Origin: Bacilli bacterium | GTDB lineage: Bacteria > Bacillota_I > Bacilli_A > RFN20 > CAG-288 | Length of the DNA stretch: 13,965 nt | Direction of reading: 5' to 3' | Assembly: GCA_022774485.1 (NCBI GenBank) | Contig: JALFLX010000099.1 | Location: 1-13,965, forward strand | Shown: one piece after another, positions 1 through 8,200 of the stretch | Layout of the letters: every line of letters begins with the position of its first letter | How positions within the stretch are numbered: the stretch's first letter is position 1 | Notes under the pieces: model-generated | What the model saw: only the letters and a program-made list of their open reading frames with translations | Told to the model about the DNA's origin: nothing | Databases searched by the model: none | Program-made: the position numbers and the translations under genes

Positions 1-1
1 C

Positions 2-301
2 CTTTGCAAAAAGTGCTTAATTCAGCTCTCTTACGCGATTGGTGTCTCTGAACCTGTCTCAATCAATGTTGAGACTTATCACACCGAGACTGTGGAGAAA
101 GAGAAAATCTTAGATGCCTTGATCAATGGTGGAATCTTCGATTTCACTCCTTCTGGCATCATTGAGAAATTCTCCTTACGACATCCTACTTTCCGTTATC
201 AGGATTTAAGTGCCTATGGTCACTTTGGTAGACCAGACTTAGATCTTCCGTTTGAAAGATTGGATAAAGTTGAAGAATTGAAGAAATATCTTGAGAGATA
301 A
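2..301 (+). CDS. metK: S-adenosylmethionine synthetase, C-terminal 99 residues (5' end outside window)
   Basis: This is the 3' end of a gene that enters from the left, open in frame from base 2 to the TAA at 299-301. The enzyme makes S-adenosylmethionine from methionine and ATP in the cytoplasm. The visible part has the C-terminal hallmarks of MetK: the stretch QLSYAIGVSEPVSI, then FDFTPSGIIEKFSLRHP, then the signature AYGHFGRPDLDLPFERLDK close to the end. The family's C-terminus normally ends just after this block, so the end looks complete. An internal GTG at 92 could be mistaken for a start, but the reading frame and the homology continue upstream of it. A decarboxylase gene begins 7 bases after the stop, which suggests co-transcription. 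The catalytic N-terminal and central domains are not in the window. Confidence 0.97.
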   Translation, partial: LCKKCLIQLSYAIGVSEPVSINVETYHTETVEKEKILDALINGGIFDFTPSGIIEKFSLRHPTFRYQDLSAYGHFGRPDLDLPFERLDKVEELKKYLER

Positions 302-308
302 AAAGAAA

Positions 309-1802
309 ATGGATCAGAACGAAACACCATTTCTCAATGCGCTCATTGAGTATGTGAAGTCGAATCCGACTCCGTTCGATGTTCCTGGACATAAGATGGG
401 AGAGATGACAAACGACCTTTCCCGTCTGATATCCCCGCTGTTTTTTCAATACGATATCAACGCCCCGATTGGCTTAGATAATCTATATCACGCCAAGGGG
501 GTGATTTCTAAAGCAGAAGAATTGGCTGCTGAAGCCTGCCATGCGGATCACGCTTTGTTCTCTGTCAATGGAACTACCGGTGGTATTTTGACAATCATCT
601 CTGCGATTTTAGACACCAAAGATAAAATCATAATGCCGCGCAACGTCCACAAATCGGTGATCAATGCTTTAATCATCTCTGGCGCTGTTCCTGTTTTTGT
701 TGACCCGTTTATTGACCATGAGCTCGGTGTCGCATGTGGGACAAGAGTAGAAGACTATGTGAGAGCAATGGATGAAAACCCGTTGGCAAAAGCGGTGTTC
801 GTAATCAATCCAACTTATTTTGGAATCACTTCTGACTTGAAGAGAATTGTTGAAGAAGCGCACAAGAGAAATATGATTGTCGTTTGTGATGAAGCGCACG
901 GATCGAATTTCTATTTCTCTTCTAAACTCCCAATCTCTGCAATGGATGCTGGTGCGGATATCACCGCGATGAGCATGCACAAAAATTCTGGCTCGTTGAC
1001 TCAGACTTCTCTGCTTCTTGTGAAAGGGGATAGAGTCAATTATTCCGATGTGAAACGAGCGTTTGCGATGTTCTCTTCCACCTCACCGAATCACCTCTTG
1101 CTCGCGAGTCTTGATGCGGCGAGAAAGGAAATGGCGCTTCACGGAGAAGAGCTGTTAGATAAGACTCTTGAACTTGCAAAATACGCCAGAGAAAAACTGA
1201 ATCAAATTCCTGGAATCTACTGCTACGGAGAAGAATATTTGAAAAACCATCTCTCAAGCGGTGTCTATGATATGGATTTGACAAAACTCGTGATCGATGT
1301 CACCGGACTTGGCATTTACGGATATGACGCATACAAAGAGATTCGCATCAATGACAATGTCCAGCTCGAATTAGGAGAAGTCTCTGTGGTCTTAGCCTGT
1401 CTTTCTCCGGGAACGACAAAAGAGCATATCGACAACCTGATTCACGCCTTTGAAAAACTCTCGAAGAAACACAGAAAGAGCGAAGAGACTGACATCCCTT
1501 CTTATCACTACTCTTATCCGAGAATGATTGTACCTCCTCGCGATGCTTATGATGCTCCTCATAAGATTGTTCCTCTCACCAACTGCATCGGTGAAATCTC
1601 GGCGGAGACTGTCATGGCCTATCCGCCCGGAATTCCGCTTGTGATTCCCGGTGAGATTATCACTGATGACGCGGTTAAACTGATCGAGTTTTATTCCAAA
1701 GAAGGCGGTGAGGTTTTAAAAGACACCCCGGAGGATGTCATCAAGATCATCGATCGTCCTAACTGGTATCTTAAAGATTCAATCCCGTTGTCAGATCTTT
1801 GA
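309..1802 (+). CDS. speA: Orn/Lys/Arg decarboxylase, SpeA-type (fold type I, PLP-dependent)
   Basis: This 497-residue protein is a pyridoxal-phosphate decarboxylase of the short Gram-positive SpeA/YaaO type, which removes CO2 from arginine (or lysine/ornithine) to make a polyamine precursor. Visible motifs: PGHK (residues 26-29), NGTTGG near 87-92 for phosphate binding, PRNVHKS near 110-116, INPTYFG near 166-172, CDEAHG (193-198; D194 should pair with the pyridine nitrogen), and SMHKN with K225 as the Schiff-base lysine. The C-terminal domain has the family's YPPGIP (438-443) and PGE (447-449). Length matches B. subtilis SpeA (about 490). I chose ATG 309 because MDQNETP lines up with the start of SpeA; an in-frame TTG at 291 inside metK would add six residues. 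The ribosome binding site is weak (GAGAGA), so translation may be coupled to metK. Substrate specificity is inferred. Confidence 0.93.
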   Translation: MDQNETPFLNALIEYVKSNPTPFDVPGHKMGEMTNDLSRLISPLFFQYDINAPIGLDNLYHAKGVISKAEELAAEACHADHALFSVNGTTGGILTIISAILDTKDKIIMPRNVHKSVINALIISGAVPVFVDPFIDHELGVACGTRVEDYVRAMDENPLAKAVFVINPTYFGITSDLKRIVEEAHKRNMIVVCDEAHGSNFYFSSKLPISAMDAGADITAMSMHKNSGSLTQTSLLLVKGDRVNYSDVKRAFAMFSSTSPNHLLLASLDAARKEMALHGEELLDKTLELAKYAREKLNQIPGIYCYGEEYLKNHLSSGVYDMDLTKLVIDVTGLGIYGYDAYKEIRINDNVQLELGEVSVVLACLSPGTTKEHIDNLIHAFEKLSKKHRKSEETDIPSYHYSYPRMIVPPRDAYDAPHKIVPLTNCIGEISAETVMAYPPGIPLVIPGEIITDDAVKLIEFYSKEGGEVLKDTPEDVIKIIDRPNWYLKDSIPLSDL

Positions 1803-1847
1803 TTGTAAGCGATTTCGTTCAGCTCCTTTACATATCCCTATATTTTG

Positions 1848-1883
1848 ATAACTTCGGTTTCTTTTCAATAAGAAAGCGGTTAT
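1848..1883. repeat. Imperfect inverted repeat over the hpf promoter
   Basis: The left arm 1848-1863 (ATAAC, TT bulge, CG, G, TTTCTT) pairs with the right arm 1870-1883 (AAGAAA, G, CG, GTTAT), around the loop TTCAAT at 1864-1869. The only defects are a two-base bulge and one G/G mismatch. It covers the -35 region and the first bases of the -10. No T-run follows, so it does not look like a terminator; an operator is more likely, but this is inference. Confidence 0.5.
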
Positions 1884-1886
1884 AAT
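1858..1886 (+). promoter_or_regulatory. hpf promoter
   Basis: A perfect TATAAT lies at 1881-1886. The best-spaced -35 is the poor TTTCTT at 1858-1863 (17-base spacer). Transcription should start near 1893, giving a leader of about 20 bases that holds the ribosome binding site GGAAAGGAG (1895-1903). This rules out the GTG at 1891 as the start of hpf. Confidence 0.6.
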
Positions 1887-1911
1887 ATGGGTGTGGAAAG
1901 GAGCTTTCAAT

Positions 1912-2439
1912 ATGCAATTCAATTTCGTTTCGAAAGATGTTGCTCTCACCCCTGCGATGCGCAAATCCGTGGAAGAGAAGTTAGCCAAATTCGACAATTA
2001 TTTCTCCCATGAATGCAAAGCAGTTGTGACCATTACGATTCTGCCGAATCGTCTCAAAGCTGTCGAGGTCGGGATGACAAACGGTTCCTTCGCTCTCCGC
2101 GCGAAGACCATAAATGAGGATTTCTACAACGCAGTGGATATCCTTGTGGAGAAGTTAGAGGGTCAGATGAGAAAAGTGAAGACCCAGTTAAAAAAATCGA
2201 GCAAACAGAAATCACTTTCTGAAAATATTCGGTTAGAGCAGATTGAAGAAGAGAATAACGCTCAGGAAATCGTCAAGAGAAAGAAATTATCTCTCACCCC
2301 GATGGATGTCGATGAAGCATTGGCGAGAATGGATGCCTTAGGACACAAATTCTTCATTTATCTCGACTCTGAAAGTGGTAAGGTCAATGTCCTCTACGAG
2401 AGAGATGACGGAAGTTACGGAGATATCGAAGTCGAGTGA
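1912..2439 (+). CDS. hpf: Ribosome hibernation promoting factor, long form
   Basis: This 175-residue protein binds the 30S decoding centre and, in its long form, dimerises 70S ribosomes into inactive 100S particles in stationary phase or stress. The N-terminal S30AE domain covers about residues 1-95 (MQFNFVSKDVALTPAMRKSV, then YFSHECKAVVTITILPNRLK). A charged linker follows (about 95-118). The C-terminal dimerisation domain follows, with the typical KLSLTPMDVDEALARMDALG and then HKFFIYLDSESGKVNVLYER and DDGSYGDIE. ATG 1912 is preceded by GGAAAGGAG at 9 bases' spacing. The gene appears monocistronic, with its own promoter and a terminator at 2449-2473. It ends in TGA, which shows that TGA is a stop in this genome. 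Confidence 0.97.
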   Translation: MQFNFVSKDVALTPAMRKSVEEKLAKFDNYFSHECKAVVTITILPNRLKAVEVGMTNGSFALRAKTINEDFYNAVDILVEKLEGQMRKVKTQLKKSSKQKSLSENIRLEQIEEENNAQEIVKRKKLSLTPMDVDEALARMDALGHKFFIYLDSESGKVNVLYERDDGSYGDIEVE

Positions 2440-2448
2440 CACCCCTTT

Positions 2449-2473
2449 GCCTCCCCATGTGGGAGGCTTTTTT
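2449..2473 (+). terminator. Rho-independent terminator of hpf
   Basis: A 7-base GC-rich stem, GCCTCCC (2449-2455) with GGGAGGC (2461-2467), encloses the loop CATGT and is followed by TTTTTT (2468-2473). It starts 9 bases after the hpf stop. Confidence 0.93.
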
Positions 2474-2537
2474 CATCGAAAATATCATTCTTTCTAGGCC
2501 CTTTCCTTACTTCTTCTTAATAAGTTACTAATTTTGG

Positions 2538-2567
2538 TTTGGAAAAGAGAGAAGAATTGACTATAAT
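2538..2567 (+). promoter_or_regulatory. Promoter of the 2614-3860 operon
   Basis: A perfect TATAAT is at 2562-2567, with a weak TTTGGA at 2538-2543 as -35 (18-base spacer). Transcription would start near 2574, at the first base of an inverted repeat. Confidence 0.6.
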
Positions 2568-2573
2568 ATTGTC

Positions 2574-2591
2574 TTGATGTGTGCGCATCAA
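2574..2591. repeat. Inverted repeat at the predicted transcription start
   Basis: TTGATG (2574-2579) and CATCAA (2586-2591) flank TGTGCG, which can itself pair partly. It could be an operator just below the -10, or a hairpin at the very 5' end of the mRNA that slows decay. The ribosome binding site GTGAGGTGA (2601-2609) is outside it. Confidence 0.45.
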
Positions 2592-2613
2592 TTATTTTTT
2601 GTGAGGTGAACCT

Positions 2614-3498
2614 ATGAATGAACATGAACAAGGCGTTATGACAATTGTCACCATCGCCCGTATTGTCGAATCCACTCTCTGGTATTGCTTGAGACCGAGA
2701 GACACCGCCGGCTTCTCTAAGTCGGAGCATGACAACCGCTTTAAAGCCTTGACCGCTTTGACCCAAGAGGGCTCTCCCTTCGCCTTGAACTGCGATAACA
2801 ATGGTGAGAACGGAAAGAATTTGAAAGAGGAGATGCAGTACTTCATCGAGGATGTCTACGGAGATCCTGGAAGAATTGTCACCACCAACCTTGATGGCAC
2901 TCTCCGTGTGGAACAGTCTCTCAGCGTTGAGCTCTTCGATACCATCGTCAAGCTCAGAGGTTATTTAGAAGCGTTCTTACACGCTGGTATGAGAGCCTTA
3001 GAAGAAGCAAACGCCTTAGAACCTGACTTCAAAGCGTTGATTGAAGAAGATATTCTCTACTTCCACTCCTTCGCAGGCAAGATCTCTTGCATGCTTCTTG
3101 CAGACAAGTTCATGGAGCTCAACCAGAGCGCGAACACTTACGCCCAGTCTTACGCTAAGAGTCACGATCTCAGAGATCCTCGTCAGGATCCTGAATTCAA
3201 TGTCAAGAACGACCCCTCCTTCCGTATGTTGGAGAATGAATTCCATCAAATCAACCAGGATATGGTCGCAGTCTTGAACAGTTACAACGACAACGAAGAT
3301 TTCAAATATGCAAGACAACAGGTCTACTCTGATTGCGAGATTTTCTCCGGTAAGAAGCAGACCACTGACTTAGCCGCTTTCTTCCGTGTCTTCAGTTCTT
3401 ATTTCGATAAGATTCTCAATGTCTCCGAGCGCAAACTCAACAACATGTTCTACGAGATCAGCAAGACCGTGAAAAGCGAGCAAAAAGAGGAGGCTTAA
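2614..3498 (+). CDS. Hypothetical soluble helical protein, first gene of an operon
   Basis: I do not recognise this 294-residue protein. It has no signal peptide or membrane segment and looks mostly alpha-helical. The stretches around 101-135 (VELFDTIVKLRGYLEAFLHA), 139-172 and 205-285 are amphipathic, with a central acidic, Pro/Asp-rich turn (DLRDPRQDPEF, about 185-195). No catalytic motif stands out. ATG 2614 has a good ribosome binding site (GTGAGGTGA). Codon use is notable: Phe, Asn, Tyr, Ile and Thr favour C-ending codons and Arg often uses CGT/CGC, while most neighbours use AGA and T-ending codons. This suggests high expression. The next gene starts two bases after its stop and encodes a small membrane protein, so the two products may form a membrane-attached complex (inference). 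Confidence 0.85.
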   Translation: MNEHEQGVMTIVTIARIVESTLWYCLRPRDTAGFSKSEHDNRFKALTALTQEGSPFALNCDNNGENGKNLKEEMQYFIEDVYGDPGRIVTTNLDGTLRVEQSLSVELFDTIVKLRGYLEAFLHAGMRALEEANALEPDFKALIEEDILYFHSFAGKISCMLLADKFMELNQSANTYAQSYAKSHDLRDPRQDPEFNVKNDPSFRMLENEFHQINQDMVAVLNSYNDNEDFKYARQQVYSDCEIFSGKKQTTDLAAFFRVFSSYFDKILNVSERKLNNMFYEISKTVKSEQKEEA

Positions 3499-3500
3499 TA

Positions 3501-3860
3501 ATGGCTGAAGCGAAAAAGAAAAGAAAAATTTACACCAGCGAAATTGTCTGGTATTCCATCTTTGGCGCCCTTTGGCTCACCGGATTCGTGTTCGCGATCT
3601 TAGGAATGTTCGCCTACAATTACGGTAAGCTTTCCACTAACTCCCTCTATGCGCTCCAGAAGGCTTTCGCCGCATTCTTCAAGATGGAAGGCGTCATGGA
3701 CTTCCGCCTCTGGGGAAGCTTAGTGATGGTTGTCGGTATGATCGGTATCTTGATTGTCATCTATTCTTACTCCGCGAAAGCAGTAGAAGAAGAAAACAAG
3801 AGAAGACGTTATGAGGAGAGAATGAGAATCCTCATGGAGTCCGATCAGGAAGCGAAATAA
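3501..3860 (+). CDS. Hypothetical small membrane protein (two helices)
   Basis: I do not recognise the family of this 119-residue protein. A basic start (AEAKKKRK) is followed by a membrane segment at about 15-38 (IVWYSIFGALWLTGFVFAIL), a loop at 40-68, a second membrane segment at about 71-91 (WGSLVMVVGMIGILIVIYSY), and a charged helical tail (EEENKRRRYEERMRILMES). By the positive-inside rule both ends should be cytoplasmic, with a short outer loop. The start is firm: GAGGAGG (3487-3493) lies inside the end of the upstream gene, and ATG 3501 is two bases past that stop, so translation is probably coupled. It shares the high-expression codon style of gene 2614. A terminator follows. Confidence 0.9.
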   Translation: MAEAKKKRKIYTSEIVWYSIFGALWLTGFVFAILGMFAYNYGKLSTNSLYALQKAFAAFFKMEGVMDFRLWGSLVMVVGMIGILIVIYSYSAKAVEEENKRRRYEERMRILMESDQEAK

Positions 3861-3869
3861 AATCATTTC

Positions 3870-3894
3870 CCGCCCTGTCTAAAGGGCGGTTTTT
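3870..3894 (+). terminator. Rho-independent terminator of the 2614-3860 operon
   Basis: The stem CCGCCCT (3870-3876) with AGGGCGG (3883-3889), loop GTCTAA, is followed by TTTTT (3890-3894). It starts 10 bases after the stop of the small membrane protein. Confidence 0.93.
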
Positions 3895-3940
3895 ATATAA
3901 ATAAAATTGGAAAAAAACTAAGTTTTCGAGAACTTTTTGA

Positions 3941-3970
3941 TTGACATAATATTTTATATATATACATAGT
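3941..3970 (+). promoter_or_regulatory. Upstream promoter of the 4036-9266 operon
   Basis: There is a perfect TTGACA at 3941-3946. The -10 is ambiguous: CATAGT at 3965-3970 (18-base spacer) is the best spaced, and TATACA at 3961-3966 is closer than usual. The AT-only tract between them should melt easily. Confidence 0.5.
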
Positions 3971-3985
3971 TAAACAATGAAACAT

Positions 3986-4015
3986 TTGACACATGTTGAC
4001 TGCTCCATGTATCAT
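3986..4015 (+). promoter_or_regulatory. Downstream promoter of the 4036-9266 operon
   Basis: A second perfect TTGACA (3986-3991) has TATCAT (4010-4015, five of six) 18 bases downstream. Transcription would begin near 4022, so the mRNA leader would be only about 14 bases and would start at the ribosome binding site GAAGG (4022-4026). Confidence 0.55.
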
Positions 4016-4035
4016 ACCCCCGAAGGTATCAGTTT

Positions 4036-5217
4036 ATGGAACAAAAAGACTTCACACCTCTTCAAGATGAGACCATCATTGAAGAGAAAAAAATCGAAAA
4101 ACAAGAAGAGGCTCCAGCTTCTTCTAATGATAAAAAAACGAATAAAGTCAAAAAGCCGGTGACTAGGAAAAGGACGATGATCACTTCGATTATCATCTCT
4201 GTCATCTCTTGTCTTGTCGGCGGTTTTGGCGGCTATGTCCTTTACTCTGGATTGAATCCGGAAGAGGATCCGATTGTCATTGAAAAAGGAAACACTTCTT
4301 ATGATGTTCAAGCGATTGAAGCTTCTTTAGAAGAAGGAACGCTTATCTCTCTCTATCAAGAGAAACTTCAGGATCCTCTCAATTATATGCTCGATCAGTT
4401 TGTCAGTCAGACTCCCTATACGCTTGTGATTGGAAAAGGGGTAGTCCACGCCGCCGCCGGTGTGGAGCAGTCGATCCTTTCTGCCAATTACTGCTCTCCG
4501 GAGGGATTCTATGTTGAGAAGATCTCCGATTCCTCTGTGGTTCATACTGCAGATCGCTATTACGATGATGCTTTGAGTATGAATATCAAAGCGTATGAGG
4601 CAAAATATCCTACCGACTGGGAAAAAGGAATCGAGCCGAAAGATTACACTTACGACCAGTACATTCAAGCATTTGGAAAACTAAACACCGGTCTCTATTA
4701 TTGCTTAGACAAGAGCGATGTGAGTGAAGAAGAGCCGATTCCAGACAAGTTTTTAACGCTTTCGAAAGAAGAATATGAGCAGAGCCAAGAGACTGGAAAA
4801 CGCGTCAGAAACGGTCTGATTACCTACACTCTCAGCAAGAACACCATTCAGTCTGGAACAATTGAGAAAAGAGAAAATGGCTATTTCTTTCACGTTGACC
4901 TCAATGTCCCTGCTGCGGTGAGCTTCACTACAGTCCAGATGAAATCTTCAGGAAGATTGAAAGCGAGACCTTCGTTCACCTCTTGCTTCCTCGAATTTGA
5001 AACCGATCTTTCGTTGAATTTAATCCGCTCGCTGTTCCATGACGAATATCGTGTCAATACTGGTGGACTTGTCACCAACGCCACCTCTGATTTGAACCAG
5101 CAGTATTTCAAGAGCGAGACCTCGCTCTTTCAAACAGGAGCAAAAGAAGTGAATGTGAGCCGTCCAGATCCCAAAGCCTTAGATTTTAACGGCTATGAGC
5201 TCTGGAGAGAAGAATAA
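4036..5217 (+). CDS. Membrane-anchored extracellular protein, partner of the giant protein
   Basis: I do not recognise this 393-residue protein. It has a charged cytoplasmic tail of about 45 residues rich in E and K, a basic stretch (VKKPVTRKR, 38-46), and one membrane segment (about 48-70, ITSIIISVISCLVGGFGGYV). The large C-terminal part should lie outside the cell (type II topology). That part contains mixed beta/alpha sequence, many Tyr/Asp/Glu residues, and alternating hydrophobic stretches near 275-335 that suggest beta strands. No enzyme motif is visible. ATG 4036 follows GAAGG with 9 bases' spacing. The next gene begins 11 bases after the stop, and its ribosome binding site (AAGGAG, 5216-5221) overlaps this stop, so the two are in one operon and probably act together at the cell surface (inference). 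Confidence 0.88.
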   Translation: MEQKDFTPLQDETIIEEKKIEKQEEAPASSNDKKTNKVKKPVTRKRTMITSIIISVISCLVGGFGGYVLYSGLNPEEDPIVIEKGNTSYDVQAIEASLEEGTLISLYQEKLQDPLNYMLDQFVSQTPYTLVIGKGVVHAAAGVEQSILSANYCSPEGFYVEKISDSSVVHTADRYYDDALSMNIKAYEAKYPTDWEKGIEPKDYTYDQYIQAFGKLNTGLYYCLDKSDVSEEEPIPDKFLTLSKEEYEQSQETGKRVRNGLITYTLSKNTIQSGTIEKRENGYFFHVDLNVPAAVSFTTVQMKSSGRLKARPSFTSCFLEFETDLSLNLIRSLFHDEYRVNTGGLVTNATSDLNQQYFKSETSLFQTGAKEVNVSRPDPKALDFNGYELWREE

Positions 5218-5228
5218 GGAGCTGTCTT

Positions 5229-8200
5229 ATGAAAAATGCAGTTTTGTATCCGTTAGTCGCCGCCATCTCTTTTGGACTCTCCGGGGTAGGAACTTACCTT
5301 GTGAGAAGTTTGACGAGAAAGCCGGTTGAGACTCCCACTTACTCGGAGCCGGAGGAAGAACCCGATATTCCCTATCTTCCTGTGGAAGAAGAACCCGGTT
5401 TTTCCAAGATGATCAACAAGCTCATGGACACACAAGAAGTGAAAGCCGCTTCTTTCTCTCTTGTCGTGAGCGGTTCTGATTTTGAAGATATCTCGTTGAC
5501 CTTATCTGACTTAGACCTCGATATCACTGGGCTTTTGACCGGAGACATCAAGAGTGTCAAAGCTAAAGCCAATCTCTCCCTCTCTTATCGTGAGATTGAA
5601 GAAGAGATCGGATTTTATGTGCAGAATCAATCTCTTTATCTCTCTTATCAAAATACATATTTCGCGTTCGATATGCCGATGACGATCAGCTCTCTTCTCT
5701 CTTGTTTAGAAACATTTGATTTTGAGCTCCCTTCTCTTCCTGAAGTCACTCTCCCTGAGGCTGAGGAAGGAGACTCTTCTTTCTTAGACAGCGCGATGTC
5801 AATCCTTGAGAATGTGGAAGAAGAGGAGACTTCCTATGGGTATTCTTACACCTTGGATCTCAACAATTTCCTCTCTGAATTAGGCCTTCCGATTCAGATC
5901 TCTGATGCGAAGATAGCACTCCTTGCTGATAAAGAATACAATCTCATCGGTGTCAACACGCTCGGAGATGGTATCCGCATTCAGGATGCCTATCGCATTC
6001 AAATCGATTCAAAACAAGTATCTCTCTCTTCCGTCAACACGTTCCAAGGGTTGAGCCAAGAAGAGCAAAGCCGCTATCAGGATTTGACATCTACCTCTAC
6101 AAATCTCTTCACTACCATCGCTAATCTTGTCGATAAAAAGAGCTTCTCTGCAGATTATGAAATCTCTTTGACTTCCGCTTCAGAATCTTATGATAAGCAG
6201 GACTTCTCCGGCTTGATTCAAGCGGATCTCTCAACCATTCAAGAACATCCTGAAAAAGGAAAATATGAGATTTCTATCCTTCATTCCTCTCTCGGACAGA
6301 AGAGAAATGAAGTCTATGCCCTCTATCAGGATGAGACAATTTATCTCAAGCTCAACAATCTGATCAAGGGAAAGATTCAAAACAGCACGATCGATGAGCT
6401 CTTACAAAAAGCTGCTGTTGAGATTGAGAGCCCAGACCTTTCTCAAGCGGAGGATCAGATCAATTCCTTCCTCAGCGGCACTGACTTTGAAAAGCTGATG
6501 AATGGAGATCTATCTCTCTACCGCGATATGGTCTCTTCCGCTATGCTCTTACCAGATGGAATCAAAGTGGAAATCAATGGGGAGTTCTTCGGCTTCACTT
6601 CTGGTTTGATCACCCTTGAGTTAAGAGATACGACAGATGAGCTTAAGAATGGTTTCTTCTTTAGCGTCAGCAATCTTCCGCTTCACGAATCTCTTCTCTC
6701 ATTCTCTTTGAATGTAAAACCTCAAGAGGTGAGGTTATCGCTCACAGAAGCAGAACTACTCGACTTTGACGATTACAGCTGTATCATCCCGCTTTATGAC
6801 ACCATCGCTGATTTGATCGATAAGAAGAGATTCAATTCCTCCTACTCATTTATGCTCAAAGATACCGATAGCACAATCTATACCGGAGATGGAAATCTCT
6901 CCGCGGATATGAGAAGTTTAGGAACAGCCAATGAATACGGCGAATATCGACTTTCTTTAAACACTGTCTTAAACGGTTACTCTCACAGCGTGGATGCTGT
7001 CTATCAAGATCATGATATCTTCGTGACATTAGATACGTTCTTCCACCAGAAGATGTCCGATTCGGAAATTTCTTCGATTGTCGATGTGGTCTCTTCTCAT
7101 ACAGAGACAGACTCAGCACTCTTTGATGAAGTCAATGATGCTCTCACTTATTTTAAGAGTGAAGAGGGACTTCTCTCAGATATCACAGCAGAGATCAAAG
7201 AAACCGGTTCTCTCTCTTCGTTAGAAGAAGTACTCGCTTTCTCAATCGATGAAGAAAACAATCAGGTTAAGCTCTCGTTGAACCTTCCTTATCTCTTCAA
7301 AAATACTGCATTCAAAGATCGAATCGGCGGAATGAATCTCACTTTATCTCTTTCCTCCACTCGTCTTGTCGGAATTGATATCGAATCCTTATCTTTCGAA
7401 GGAAGAGAGCTTGACTTCCACCTTTCCTTAGAAGAGGAATTCACTTCCTTCAGACTCTCTCAAGAAGAAGTCGACACTTATGTTGAAATCACCAATCTTT
7501 CTCGGATTATTGACGGCTTCTATAACCTTCCCACTCAGCTGAAAGAATTTTCTGTCAATTTAGAAGGATCAGTCTACAAACAAGAGGATTCTACAAGAAA
7601 TATCTATCTTGAGATGACTGGCGACTGCCAGGTCAATCTCAATGAGAAAGATAGCCCCGATGTCGGTGGCACACTCTCTCTTTTCCAACCTCTCATCACC
7701 TCCGAAACTGAACTGAGAAATTCAGAAACAACATCAGATCGCGTGAACCATGAGATCCAATTCACTTATCAAGGAACGCATGATGACGGTGCTACCATCG
7801 CCAAATATACTGCAAAAGATGGAGATATCGATGAAGGGAAACAAAACTCCATGTTCCTCTACATGAAGAACCAGGATATCTACAGCATCTACGATGAAGT
7901 GATGGCGCTTAAGGATAAAGAGAGCAACCTTCTCTATCACTATCTAAGTTCCTACTTCGATACAGCGACAAAGGTCACTACGGGAATGCCATTAATTGAC
8001 GCGTTTAAAAACAAAGACTACGGCATGCTTTTGAACGACTTTGTCAAGAAAATCGAATTCACAGAGAATACAGTCACTCTTGTTGTTGATTCTTCTTTGT
8101 TAAATGAGAACGATGATTCCAAGCAGGATGAGACAATTATCATCAAGTTCGATGAGAACAACCAGATTCAAAGCGCCACAATCACTGGCGTGTATCAGTC

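Noticed and set aside
291..308. TTG 291 as an earlier start of speA
   Set aside because: It overlaps the end of metK, has no better ribosome binding site, and alignment with SpeA begins at ATG 309.
1891..1911. GTG 1891 as the start of hpf
   Set aside because: It lies at or before the predicted transcription start, has no ribosome binding site, and HPF homology begins at ATG 1912, which follows GGAAAGGAG.
3954..3964. TATATATATA tract as a replication or attachment site
   Set aside because: It fits the spacer and -10 region of the promoter at 3941; there are no iterons, DnaA boxes or flanking integrase gene.
4012..4311. Minus-strand open frame opposite the start of gene 4036
   Set aside because: It lies opposite a well-supported coding region and its translation is low-complexity F/R/D-rich; it is a shadow of the plus-strand Lys/Glu-rich codons.
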